Part shown: positions 6,723 to 15,065 of the stretch, one piece after another | How the letters are laid out: the number at the start of each line of letters is the position of its first letter | How positions within the stretch are numbered: position 1 is the first letter of the stretch | Source: Nitrospinota bacterium | Lineage (GTDB): Bacteria > Nitrospinota > Nitrospinia > UBA9942 | Assembly: GCA_016234205.1 (NCBI GenBank) | Contig: JACRGN010000370.1 | Coordinates: 1 to 23,610 of the forward strand | DNA: 23,610 nt | Direction: 5' to 3' | Translations under genes and position numbers: made by a program | The notes under the pieces: generated by a model | Told to the model about the DNA's origin: nothing | Database searches by the model: none | What the model saw: only the letters and a program-made list of their open reading frames with translations

Positions 6723-7781
6723 TTATACATTGAATCTGAAATTCATTATATCTCCGTCTTTCACCTCGTATTCCTTGCCCTCAAGCCTCAAAAGTCCCTT
6801 GTTCCTCCCTTCGGACAGGGAACCGCATTTTATAAGGTCTTCATAGCCGATAACCTCCGCCCTTATGAACCCCTTTTCTATATCCGAGTGTATAGCACCT
6901 GCTGCATTGACTGCCTTTGTCTCTTTTCTTATTGTCCATGCCCTGACCTCGTCTTCTCCAACAGTAAAAAATGATATTAGTCCGAGCAAGGCATATGATG
7001 CCCTTATAAGACGATTTAGCCCCGACTCGTTAATCCCTAACTCTTTTAAAAATAGAACTGCCTCTTTTTCATCCAGTTGTGAGATTTCCATCTCTATCTT
7101 CCCGCATATCTGAAATACAGCAGTATCAGGCTGATTTGAATAATTTTTTACATCAGGGTCTTGAATCTCCTTTCCTATCAAATCCTCCCCCGTATTGAGT
7201 ATCATCAGCATCGGTTTTGAGGATACAAGCTGAAATCCCCTTAAAATTTTTGTCTCCTCTTCTGAAAGCTGCAATGCCCTTATAGGTTTCTCTGACTCAA
7301 GACATGCCTTGCACTTTTCAAGAACCTTTTTTTCTTCTTCAAGCCCCTTCCCTTTTCCAATCTTCGTCTGTTTCTCCATCCTCTCCAACCTGCCCTCTAT
7401 AACTGCAAAATCTGAGAGCATTAATTCAGAATCAATATTCTGAATATCTGCCTTAGGCGAAGGCGGTTTCCCGTTATCAAAGAGCCTTACCACATGGGCT
7501 ATGGCATCTACAGTTTTAATGGATTGAATTATATCCTTCCCCCTCTCCGTTGCCTCACCTGTAAGCCCTGCAACATCAATGAATGTCAAATCCGCATAGA
7601 CAACCTTCTTTGGATTAAACATCTTAGTTAGTATATCAATCCTCTCATCCGGCACCTTTACAACACTTATATTTGGTTTAGCATCAGCCGCCCCGCCGCC
7701 GACCTTTGCACTTGCACCTGTTAGGGCGTTAAATACAGTCGTCTTTCCTGAATATGGCAACCCGATTATTCCTATTTTCAT
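6723..7781 (-). CDS. ychF: YchF/Ola1-type ATPase (Obg-related)
   Basis: A 352-residue translation-associated P-loop ATPase. G1 is GLPYSGKT (7-14), G3 is DVAGL (69-73). The G4 position reads NTGE instead of NKxD, as in YchF proteins, which prefer ATP to GTP. A TGS-like C-terminal domain covers about 265-352, including FFTVGEDEVRAWTI and ending in FRFNV. The P-loop differs from the usual GLPNVGKST, so this is a divergent branch; the symbol is by family. A very strong GGAGGAGG precedes the ATG. Its 3' end coincides with the break of the receptor remnant on the other strand. It diverges from the tRNA-Gln promoter. Confidence 0.88.
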   Translation of the reverse strand: MKIGIIGLPYSGKTTVFNALTGASAKVGGGAADAKPNISVVKVPDERIDILTKMFNPKKVVYADLTFIDVAGLTGEATERGKDIIQSIKTVDAIAHVVRLFDNGKPPSPKADIQNIDSELMLSDFAVIEGRLERMEKQTKIGKGKGLEEEKKVLEKCKACLESEKPIRALQLSEEETKILRGFQLVSSKPMLMILNTGEDLIGKEIQDPDVKNYSNQPDTAVFQICGKIEMEISQLDEKEAVLFLKELGINESGLNRLIRASYALLGLISFFTVGEDEVRAWTIRKETKAVNAAGAIHSDIEKGFIRAEVIGYEDLIKCGSLSEGRNKGLLRLEGKEYEVKDGDIMNFRFNV

Positions 7782-7806
7782 CTTATCTTTACCTCCTCCA
7801 TAAAAG

Positions 7807-7835
7807 TTGAATTTAAAATCTTTTATTGCTATTAT
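7807..7835 (+). promoter_or_regulatory. Promoter of tRNA-Gln
   Basis: TTGAAT (7807-7812), a 17-base spacer and TATTAT (7830-7835). Transcription would start about five bases before the tRNA 5' end at 7847. Confidence 0.6.
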
Positions 7836-7846
7836 TAATTTTACTC

Positions 7847-7920
7847 TGGGGGATCGTCTAACGGCAGGACGGCAGACTCTGAATCTGTCTATCTAGGTTC
7901 GAATCCTAGTCCCCCAGCCA
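7847..7920 (+). tRNA. tRNA-Gln(CTG)
   Basis: A full cloverleaf of 74 bases with encoded CCA (7918-7920). The acceptor stem TGGGGGA (7847-7853) pairs with TCCCCCA (7910-7916). The anticodon stem GCAGA/TCTGT encloses the loop CTCTGAA, with anticodon CTG at 7879-7881, reading CAG. The T arm is CTAGG/CCTAG with loop TTCGAAT. Confidence 0.96.
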
Positions 7921-7941
7921 AAAAAGCAAAACTTGATTTTA

Positions 7942-8021
7942 GCCACGAATTTACACAAATATTCACGAATTAAAAGAAAAGGTTTTTAAAAATTAATGTT
8001 AATTCGTGTTCATTTGTGGCA
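7942..8021. repeat. CGTGTTCATTCGTGGCT inverted repeat, copy 2
   Basis: The left arm starts AGCCACGAATTTACACAAAT (7942) and the right arm (8001-8021) contains AATTCGTGTTCATTTGTGGC. It fills the space between the tRNA and the end of menG and matches 5246-5327 in layout and sequence. Confidence 0.8.
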
Positions 8022-8036
8022 AAAATTTTTTTCGGT

Positions 8037-8747
8037 TTATTTCATCCCCACATGAACTGCCACAATTCCAAATGTGAGGTTAAAATATTTCACATCGTTT
8101 AAACCCTCCTCCTCCATAATTTTTTTAAATTCTTTCTGTCCGGGGAATTCCATAACGGAATCGGGCAGGTATTGATAAGCATATCTTCTGCCCGAAATAA
8201 TTCCCCCTATAAATGGCAGGATTCTTTTAAAATAGAGGTGATAGATTTTCTTAAAGATTTTATTGGATGGATTTGTGAACTCAAGTATAACAACTTTCCC
8301 ATTGTCTTTTATAACCCTCCTCATCTCCCTTATTCCTTTACTGATATCAGAAAAATTTCTGACACCAAAGGCTGATATAGCTCCATCAAAGTAATTATCA
8401 TCAAATGGTAAGCCCATAGCATTTGTTTCCAGCAGGGTGATATAGTCTGAAAGCCCTTCCCTTTCAACCTTTTTCCTCCCTGCGTAAATCATCTCAGGGG
8501 TAAAATCCACTCCAATGACCCTTTTCTTTTCTCCACCCTGCCTCAGAATCTCTATTGCACAATCTCCTGTCCCTGTTGCTACATCCAAAAACAGATTGCC
8601 CTCCCCTTTTAAAAGCTCCTTTACTGCAAATCTCCTCCAGTATACATCCCTCCTCAGACTCAAGAGCTTGTTTAAGAGGTCATATCGGTGGGCTATACTG
8701 GAAAACATCTGTTTGACAAAAGTATCTTTATTTTCCTGAACTGGCAT
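8037..8747 (-). CDS. menG: Demethylmenaquinone methyltransferase (MenG/UbiE family)
   Basis: A 236-residue SAM-dependent methyltransferase that makes the last step of menaquinone synthesis. Motif I is LDVATGTGD (54-62); the family signatures GVDFTPEM (79-86) and FGVRNFSD (127-134) are present, as is the C-terminal RRYAYQYLPDS. The length is typical. UbiE enzymes can also act in ubiquinone synthesis; the anaerobic setting makes menaquinone more likely. There is no clear ribosome binding site. The product would feed the quinol:cytochrome c oxidoreductase encoded at 19994-23058. Confidence 0.9.
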   Translation of the reverse strand: MPVQENKDTFVKQMFSSIAHRYDLLNKLLSLRRDVYWRRFAVKELLKGEGNLFLDVATGTGDCAIEILRQGGEKKRVIGVDFTPEMIYAGRKKVEREGLSDYITLLETNAMGLPFDDNYFDGAISAFGVRNFSDISKGIREMRRVIKDNGKVVILEFTNPSNKIFKKIYHLYFKRILPFIGGIISGRRYAYQYLPDSVMEFPGQKEFKKIMEEEGLNDVKYFNLTFGIVAVHVGMK

Positions 8748-8868
8748 AAAATTATTCTAACATGGTCATTATTTTTATGGTAATTTAAAAGTATCAGTAA
8801 CACTATTATCTATGGATAGTAACTTATTTTCTTGATACATAATGGCATGTATTATAACATTACTCTAC

Positions 8869-9735
8869 ATGGAGAATTGGCACGAGTTTGAAATTGAACC
8901 TGCAGAGAAAAAAAAGTTTCCCTTTTTACATCTTTTCTTATTGATAGCAACCCTCTTAAGCACAATGCTGGCAGGGGCAATTCAGGAAGGCGTAAACCCG
9001 ATAGTCCAACCTCATTTAATATATAAAGGGCTCCCCTTTTCTCTAACCCTTATGCTCATACTGGGGACGCATGAAATCGGACATTATCTTACTTCAAAAA
9101 AAAACGGTGTAAGTGCTACACTGCCGTATTTTATTCCTGCACCTTCACTCCTCGGTACATTCGGGGCTTTTATAAAAATGAAATCCCCCATACCTGATAG
9201 AAAGTCGCTTTTAAGGATAGGCGTTTCTGGACCTATAGCAGGTTTTATCATTGCACTTCCGGCAACCATCATTGGGCTTTGGCTGTCTGAAGTAAGAGAG
9301 CCGTCACAAATGAAAGGTGGAATATCACTCGGCTCATCACTTCTCCTCTCTTTTTTGACAAAAACTATACTTGGAGTTACAGATGATTCTGCAGATATTC
9401 TCCTCCACCCGGTAGCATTTGCAGGCTGGATTGGGCTATTCGTAACTGCACTTAATCTCCTACCCATGGGACAGCTTGACGGCGGGCATATTGTATATTC
9501 ATTATTCAAGAGGGGACACTATTACCTGTCACGAATTATCTTTATCTCCCTCTTTCCCCTTGGATTCTTCTGGGAGGGGTGGTTTTTCTGGGTTGCGGCT
9601 GTCTTTGTCCTTGGGTTGAGGCATCCACAGTTGATTGATGAGACAACACCACTTGATAAGGGAGATAAGATACTCGGTATAATTGCACTGATTATTTTTA
9701 TTATTACATTCATACCTGTCCCATTCAAAATTTGA
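8869..9735 (+). CDS. Site-2-type membrane metalloprotease (M50 family)
   Basis: A polytopic membrane protein with the zinc protease motif HEIGH (residues 77-81 counted from the upstream ATG at 8842) and the second zinc motif NLLPMGQLDGGH (205-216). Both lie in membrane segments, as in S2P intramembrane proteases. I prefer ATG 8869 because the nine residues before it are a hydrophobic extension unlike the family, but neither start has a Shine-Dalgarno sequence. TTGATA at 8832 and TATAAC at 8853 could form a promoter with a short 15-base spacer and an almost leaderless transcript. There is no PDZ domain. The substrate is unknown. coaE follows three bases after its stop. Confidence 0.85.
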   Translation: MENWHEFEIEPAEKKKFPFLHLFLLIATLLSTMLAGAIQEGVNPIVQPHLIYKGLPFSLTLMLILGTHEIGHYLTSKKNGVSATLPYFIPAPSLLGTFGAFIKMKSPIPDRKSLLRIGVSGPIAGFIIALPATIIGLWLSEVREPSQMKGGISLGSSLLLSFLTKTILGVTDDSADILLHPVAFAGWIGLFVTALNLLPMGQLDGGHIVYSLFKRGHYYLSRIIFISLFPLGFFWEGWFFWVAAVFVLGLRHPQLIDETTPLDKGDKILGIIALIIFIITFIPVPFKI

Positions 9736-9738
9736 TTT

Positions 9739-10341
9739 ATGTTACTTGTCGGGCTTACTGGAGGCATTGCTACAGGAAAGAGTTTGGTATCCGAAATACT
9801 CAGGGGATTGGGGGCTTATTTAATTGATGCCGATAAGATTGCACGAGAGGTTGTAGAGCCTGAAAAACCGGCTTGGTTAGAAATAGTAGAGTTTTTTGGC
9901 AAGGATATTATCAAGAAGGATAAAACAATCAACAGGAAAAGGCTCGGTGAAATTATATTCAATGACCCTCTCAAAAAAAGGAAATTGGAGGAGATAGTCC
10001 ATCCGAAGGTAATAGAAGAAGAGAACAGGATGGTTAAAGAATACTTGAAGATAAAGCCTGACGGTATTGTGATTATAGACGCTGCCCTTCTGATTGAGGC
10101 AGGGAGTCATAAGAGGGTGGATAAATTAATCATAGTTTATGCCGATAAAGAAACTCAGGTAAAAAGACTACTGGAGAGGGATGGATTGAGCCGAACCAAT
10201 GCAGAGAAGAGGATAGCATCCCAGATGCCCTTAGATAAAAAAGTCAAGATGGCAGATTTTGTTATAGATAATAGCAAGGGTATTGAAGGGACACGGAGAC
10301 AGACCATTGATATATTTAATAAGCTGAGAAACGGGATATGA
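9739..10341 (+). CDS. coaE: Dephospho-CoA kinase
   Basis: This enzyme phosphorylates dephospho-CoA to coenzyme A, the last step of the pathway. The 200 residues begin with the P-loop GGIATGKS (8-15) and the signature IDADKIAREVV (29-39). The lid region with RLLERDGLSRTNAEKRIASQ and a C-terminal VIDNS motif are also typical. The ATG lies three bases after the protease stop, without a Shine-Dalgarno sequence, so translational coupling is likely. Length and motifs indicate a complete enzyme. Confidence 0.93.
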   Translation: MLLVGLTGGIATGKSLVSEILRGLGAYLIDADKIAREVVEPEKPAWLEIVEFFGKDIIKKDKTINRKRLGEIIFNDPLKKRKLEEIVHPKVIEEENRMVKEYLKIKPDGIVIIDAALLIEAGSHKRVDKLIIVYADKETQVKRLLERDGLSRTNAEKRIASQMPLDKKVKMADFVIDNSKGIEGTRRQTIDIFNKLRNGI

Positions 10342-10404
10342 TAGACTTGCAATTATTCATAAATCTTGTAAAATATGGACATTTAAAAGCATAAGGGATT
10401 TTCT

Positions 10405-11142
10405 ATGGAGATGATTGATATAATCGCAAAACTAAATTATTTAAAAGACGAAGAAAATAAGGTTACAGGCGAAGTGAAGGAACTTCTTGAGAGGTTTGGC
10501 AATACACTTGAGCGTAAGGAGAAAGAGAGACTGAGTTTTGAAGATGAGATATTAAAGCTTACCGGGAATAAAAATGAGACGAAGGAAAATTTAAGGGCTG
10601 TAACAAAAAACATTTTAGTTTATAAAATTAATCTTGCAAAGGTTAAAGAGAGATTGGATGAGCTTGATAGGAAAAACATCTCCATTAAAAAAGAGCATGA
10701 GGAACTCTTATCCCGGCCTATGGCAAACATAGTCCCTCTTTCTCAATCTGAATCGGCAGTAATTGGGTCTGATATCAGCAATGTTGAAATGAGAGGGTTG
10801 GCAAAAACTAAAGAAGTATTTATAACAGCAGTTGATAATATATTTGGCAAATATGAATCAGAGATAGAAGAGATAGAGGGTGAGAAAAAAAGGCTGAAAG
10901 GGATTGAAGATAACATCATTAAAAAAGATGAAGAAGCTAAGAGACAGCAGGAAATATTAACTAACAGCCTAAAGGCATATTCGGATGAGATAGTTAAATA
11001 TAAAAATGAATTAAGAGCTTCCATTATTGAAGAGATGAGGATAATTGAAGAGTTTAACAGGGTTATAAAAAATATTGACAGGGCAGTTATAGTATCGGAT
11101 GAGGTCAAGGATATTTTGAATAAAGTGTCTGCGGCAGTTTGA
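10405..11142 (+). CDS. Coiled-coil protein of unknown function
   Basis: A 245-residue soluble protein, mostly charged heptad-type helix. Coiled coils span about 3-105 and 125-235, separated by a proline- and serine-containing break (about 108-123, SRPMANIVPLSQSES). There are no cysteines, no signal peptide and no membrane segment. It resembles the coiled-coil part of the C4 zinc-ribbon proteins that are often about this length, but the zinc ribbon is absent. I do not assign a function. The defence-island methyltransferase starts three bases after its stop, so either the island inserted right behind it or it belongs to the island. Confidence 0.7.
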   Translation: MEMIDIIAKLNYLKDEENKVTGEVKELLERFGNTLERKEKERLSFEDEILKLTGNKNETKENLRAVTKNILVYKINLAKVKERLDELDRKNISIKKEHEELLSRPMANIVPLSQSESAVIGSDISNVEMRGLAKTKEVFITAVDNIFGKYESEIEEIEGEKKRLKGIEDNIIKKDEEAKRQQEILTNSLKAYSDEIVKYKNELRASIIEEMRIIEEFNRVIKNIDRAVIVSDEVKDILNKVSAAV

Positions 11143-11145
11143 TTT

Positions 11146-12390
11146 ATGAATAACCCATTCTACCAGATACCTGAAATCTCAAACGCACTCTTTGGCAGTA
11201 ATATCAAATTGCTTCCTTCTGTAAATGAATTATTTGAACTGGAGTTGGCTAATTTAGAATATCATAATTTGAATAAAGATGAATTAATTGATAGAAGTGC
11301 TTTTTTTCAGTCTGTAAATGGAAATTTTACTAAACATTTTAACCTCTACTCAACAAAATCATCAGCACTCTCAGAAAATCGTTCAGCACAAACAAAGAAT
11401 TACTTTGAAAATGGTCAATTTTCAACTGGTTATGCTACTCATGGTCTCTTCCCTTATCGCGGTAAGTTTCATCCTCAATTAATTAAGGGATTGCTAAACA
11501 TAATCGGCATTAAAAAAGGCGAGGTCATTCTTGACCCAATGTGTGGAAGTGGAACAGCCAACATTGAAGCAGCTTTAATGGGAATTAATTCGTATGCAGT
11601 TGACAGTAGCCCATTTTGTCAGTTTATGACAAAGGTTAAATTTGAAGCTTTGACAATTAATATTGACTTATTGAAAGGACTTTTACAGCAAACCGAAAAG
11701 CTATTCGATTTTTTTGATGTTAAAGATGTATCAGTGCAATTAAAAAAAATTAAAGACCCTCAAAAATTGAATGTTTACCATTTGGCACTGCTTGCATTTT
11801 TGGATGCTTTGGGCTATTCAATGAGAGTAACCAAATCCAGCCATAAACAATTATTTGGAAAAGTTCTGCATCGTTATATGACAACCGTATTTGATTTTCT
11901 AAGCAACTCATATTATGAAAAAGACAAAGTTGGACTTGTAAAAATTTTGCCTGAGTCAAATGCCTTAAAACTGGAATTATACAATGAGTCAGTTGATGGT
12001 GTTATTACTTCTCCGCCATATTCCTTTGCTATTGATTATGCCAAAAATGATGAAGCTCAATTGAAATATTTTGGCTATAATACAGAGGCAATTAAATCAA
12101 ATATGGTTGGATTAGTTGGAAAAAACAAAACAGAACGATTGAATAATTATTTTAGAGATATGGAAATTGTTTGCTCTGAAATTTCAAGAGTTTTAAAAAA
12201 GGGGAAATATTTTATAATGATTATTGGTTCAAATACAAATCAAACTGGTGGGATTAGGTTGGAAAATCGGATTATAGAATCCTGTAAAAAATATAAGTTG
12301 AGTTTGGTTAAAAGTATTCTAAAACCAATTAAAGGAATGCGTAATACAATGAAAGATGAATATATTTTATTTTTTGAGAAAACCCTTTAA
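11146..12390 (+). CDS. DNA methyltransferase with SPPY motif
   Basis: A 414-residue SAM-dependent DNA methyltransferase. The SAM-binding motif I is DPMCGSGT (130-137) and the catalytic motif IV is TSPPY (288-292), which acts on an exocyclic amino group; SPPY is often seen in N4-cytosine enzymes. Motif I precedes motif IV, separated by about 150 residues that may hold target recognition. This order differs from the second methyltransferase in the island and resembles the Trm11-like arrangement. A restriction endonuclease gene follows after 11 bases, so it probably protects that enzyme's site. There is no Shine-Dalgarno sequence, and base composition is more AT-rich than coaE and acpS around the island. 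Confidence 0.85.
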   Translation: MNNPFYQIPEISNALFGSNIKLLPSVNELFELELANLEYHNLNKDELIDRSAFFQSVNGNFTKHFNLYSTKSSALSENRSAQTKNYFENGQFSTGYATHGLFPYRGKFHPQLIKGLLNIIGIKKGEVILDPMCGSGTANIEAALMGINSYAVDSSPFCQFMTKVKFEALTINIDLLKGLLQQTEKLFDFFDVKDVSVQLKKIKDPQKLNVYHLALLAFLDALGYSMRVTKSSHKQLFGKVLHRYMTTVFDFLSNSYYEKDKVGLVKILPESNALKLELYNESVDGVITSPPYSFAIDYAKNDEAQLKYFGYNTEAIKSNMVGLVGKNKTERLNNYFRDMEIVCSEISRVLKKGKYFIMIIGSNTNQTGGIRLENRIIESCKKYKLSLVKSILKPIKGMRNTMKDEYILFFEKTL

Positions 12391-12401
12391 GAAAATACCT
12401 T

Positions 12402-13379
12402 ATGAAATCTGTTGATGAAAAATATCAGACAATTATTGAAAAAAATACCTTTTACTTCTTCAATCCAGTTTTTGAAGAAAAGTATGAAGGTTATTTAAAC
12501 TCAATAAAAGAAACACTACTTGTGCTGAAAAATGAAATTGAAAATGAAGGTTTAAAAAAGGCACAGTTTGAACGTCTTATAGGTGAAAAAGAAAATGGCT
12601 TGAGGGCATTACTTGCCTTGACAGGTTTTTCCAACGAATATCTCAAACGATTAACAACAGTTATTCGGGTGGTCAATAATCAAGAACTCTCAAACCTCGT
12701 TTTTAAAGACAAGTGGTGTGAAGATGAACCGGCGGAACAAATAAAAGAATGGTCGGATGAAAAAATTCAGAAAATACTTACTGCAAATGAGTATTTCAGA
12801 AAAGGAATCGTCAACATCTTCTTTGAAGGGTCAACCATTCCGTTTCTATCCAATACCATTCCTCTTTTTGAGCTAAAAAAACTCAGCATTTCAAAACTTA
12901 AATTTGATATTCCCGCAATGATTGATACCTTAATCCGGTATAAAGAGAAGGGATCATATTCCGGCATGAAGGAAAAAAACCCGGAAACTCTTATAGAAAG
13001 TCTGTTGGATAATTTGCATATTCCATTTGAAAAAGGCGATTTGAAGGAGCTTATTGAAAATGCCCCTGCAACCAAACGGACAATGGATTTTATTATTCCA
13101 AATAAGAAAAACCCAAGAATCATTGTAGAGAGTTCATTTTTGGTAACAACCTCTTCCGGACAAGGCGATAAATCCAAAACCGAAATCTCTATTGATTCGC
13201 TTATTAAAGAACATTATCCAAAAGCCAAATTTATGGGATTTATTGATGGAATCGGCTGGTATGTCCGCAAAGGCGATTTAAAGAGAATGGTTGCTGCATA
13301 CGAAGATGTTTTTACTTTTCATAAAGAAGAATTGGAAAGATTTAAAAACTTACTAAAGGATACTATCAATAATGAGTAA
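12402..13379 (+). CDS. Type II restriction endonuclease, DpnII-like
   Basis: A 325-residue protein. The C-terminal third has a PD-(D/E)xK-like core: Asp229 (TMDFIIP), then Glu243 in IIVESSFLV, followed by a GQGDK loop (253-257). It ends with FIDGIGWYVRKGDLKRM (280-296), which matches the DGxGW stretch typical of DpnII-type enzymes. The N-terminal two thirds are helical and probably recognise DNA. The last core residue is not certain by eye. Its place directly after a methyltransferase supports a restriction-modification pair. It overlaps the next gene by 8 bases. The recognition sequence cannot be read from the protein. Confidence 0.75.
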   Translation: MKSVDEKYQTIIEKNTFYFFNPVFEEKYEGYLNSIKETLLVLKNEIENEGLKKAQFERLIGEKENGLRALLALTGFSNEYLKRLTTVIRVVNNQELSNLVFKDKWCEDEPAEQIKEWSDEKIQKILTANEYFRKGIVNIFFEGSTIPFLSNTIPLFELKKLSISKLKFDIPAMIDTLIRYKEKGSYSGMKEKNPETLIESLLDNLHIPFEKGDLKELIENAPATKRTMDFIIPNKKNPRIIVESSFLVTTSSGQGDKSKTEISIDSLIKEHYPKAKFMGFIDGIGWYVRKGDLKRMVAAYEDVFTFHKEELERFKNLLKDTINNE

Positions 13380-15063
13380 TATAAAGTTTGACATACAAGG
13401 AATAGGGAAGTTAATAAAAGATTACTCTCTATCCGTTCCTCCTTATCAACGAGAATACAAATGGGAAGAAATTCATATAAGGGAGTTAATAACCGACATT
13501 CATAATTCAATTAGCACCTCAGATAAAGAATATTTCCTTGGAACTGTTGTGCTTTCAGAAAAACAAAATACCAAAGAATTGGAAATTGTTGATGGCCAGC
13601 AGCGAATTACGACAATAGTTATTTTTTTATCAGCGGTTAGAGATTTTTTTTATGATAAGCATGAACAGAAAAAAGGCAATTCTTTTCAAGAAAAGTTTAT
13701 CAGTAATTACAATACAAGAAGTGATGAAAATGTTTCTAAGCTAAAATTAGGCCTAACAGATAGAGCTTTTTTCCAAGAATACATAATTGACAAAGACGAA
13801 ACTTCCAAAGGTTCAAAAGAATCACATAAAAGAATTATTAAGGCAAAAGAAATTGCTAAAGAGCAGGTCAACAAATTGGCTAAATTAAGTGATGATGGGT
13901 TTAATGTTATACACGACTGGGTTGAATTTATGGAGGAAAAATTAAAGGTAGTATCAATTACAGTTCCGAATGACTCTAATGCCTACACAATTTTTGAAAC
14001 ACTTAATGATAGAGGTCTTGAACTGGCGCAAATTGATTTGCTGAAAAATCATTTATACAGCAGAGCCGGGGAGAAATTAGATAACGTCCAGAATTACTGG
14101 ACAAGTATGACTTCAAAGGTTGAGAGCACTACACAAAATGAAAGCATAATTTTAACATATATTAGACATCATTGGTCTTCACAATACGGATTAACTCGTG
14201 AGCAAAATAAAGAACTCTATACTGCAATTAAATCTAAGCATAAAACATCATCAACTACTCTTAGCTATGTAAAAACATTAGATGAAGATACATCCTTGTA
14301 TTTAGCTATTTTAAATCATAATGACCCTTATTGGAATGGATTTAATAGTGTTGTTAAACAATACATAGAAACCCTAAATTTTTTCCCGATAGACCAATAT
14401 AGACCACTTCTGCTGGCTATCCTTAAAAAGTTTTCAAACAAAAATGAAATTGAAAAGACTTTTAAGTTGGTAGTTTCTTGGATGGCACGGAACTTAATCA
14501 CTGGCAAGTTAGGTGGTGGTACTTTAGAAAAAACATATTCCGAAAAAGCAAAGGACATAACAGAGGGTGCCATTAAAAATGCTTCACAATTAAGAAAGGC
14601 ACTAAAAGATATTATACCTCAAGACGCAGAGTTTAAAGAAAATTTTATAAATGCAACCGTCAGCAAGGGGAATTTGGCAAGATATTATTTACGTGCTATT
14701 GAAAATACAAACAGAAAAAATACTAACCCTGAATTACTTGTCAATAGCAATCCTGAAGAGGTGAACCTTGAGCACATTCTCTCAAAGACATATAACGCTG
14801 TTAATTGGCCAAATTTTACAGAAGATCAACATTCTTCATTCTATAAGAGAATTGGCAATTTGACGCTAACAACAACTCAATTAAATAGTGAAGAATTGAA
14901 AGATAAACCATTTGGAGATAAAAAGAAGTATTATGATAATTCTGAACTGTGGATTACCAAAATGATTACAGATAAATATAATGACTGGACAACAGATACT
15001 ATAAAAGAAAGGCAAAAGGAGTTAGCAGAAATTGCTGTTGAAACTTGGAGTTTAAAATTTTAA
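13372..15063 (+). CDS. GmrSD-type nuclease (DUF262 + DUF1524)
   Basis: A 563-residue single-chain protein. The N-terminal DUF262 domain has PPYQREYKW (23-31), the nucleotide-handling motif DGQQR (74-78) and FETLNDRGLELAQIDLLKN (208-226). The C-terminal DUF1524 HNH-type nuclease has LEHIL (466-470, His468) and IGNLTLTTTQLN (494-505). GmrSD enzymes cut glucosylated hydroxymethylcytosine DNA in an NTP-dependent way; the related SspE senses phosphorothioate DNA. Here the gene overlaps a restriction endonuclease and is followed within two bases by a methyltransferase, which is not the usual solitary type IV setting. The usual second half of the HNH site is less clear, but both domains are full length. 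Confidence 0.88.
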   Translation: MSNIKFDIQGIGKLIKDYSLSVPPYQREYKWEEIHIRELITDIHNSISTSDKEYFLGTVVLSEKQNTKELEIVDGQQRITTIVIFLSAVRDFFYDKHEQKKGNSFQEKFISNYNTRSDENVSKLKLGLTDRAFFQEYIIDKDETSKGSKESHKRIIKAKEIAKEQVNKLAKLSDDGFNVIHDWVEFMEEKLKVVSITVPNDSNAYTIFETLNDRGLELAQIDLLKNHLYSRAGEKLDNVQNYWTSMTSKVESTTQNESIILTYIRHHWSSQYGLTREQNKELYTAIKSKHKTSSTTLSYVKTLDEDTSLYLAILNHNDPYWNGFNSVVKQYIETLNFFPIDQYRPLLLAILKKFSNKNEIEKTFKLVVSWMARNLITGKLGGGTLEKTYSEKAKDITEGAIKNASQLRKALKDIIPQDAEFKENFINATVSKGNLARYYLRAIENTNRKNTNPELLVNSNPEEVNLEHILSKTYNAVNWPNFTEDQHSSFYKRIGNLTLTTTQLNSEELKDKPFGDKKKYYDNSELWITKMITDKYNDWTTDTIKERQKELAEIAVETWSLKF

Positions 15064-15065
15064 TT

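Noticed and set aside
6723..6846. C-terminal extension of the receptor remnant
   Set aside because: This stretch is antisense to the conserved end of the ychF-like gene and does not resemble a receptor barrel.
7184..7195. Missing NKxD motif in the YchF-like protein as a sign of inactivation
   Set aside because: YchF proteins normally deviate at this motif and use ATP, so NTGE is expected.
13372..13700. The DGQQR region as a ParB-type partition protein
   Set aside because: The PPYQREYKW and DGQQR motifs together with the C-terminal HNH-like domain fit the GmrSD architecture instead.
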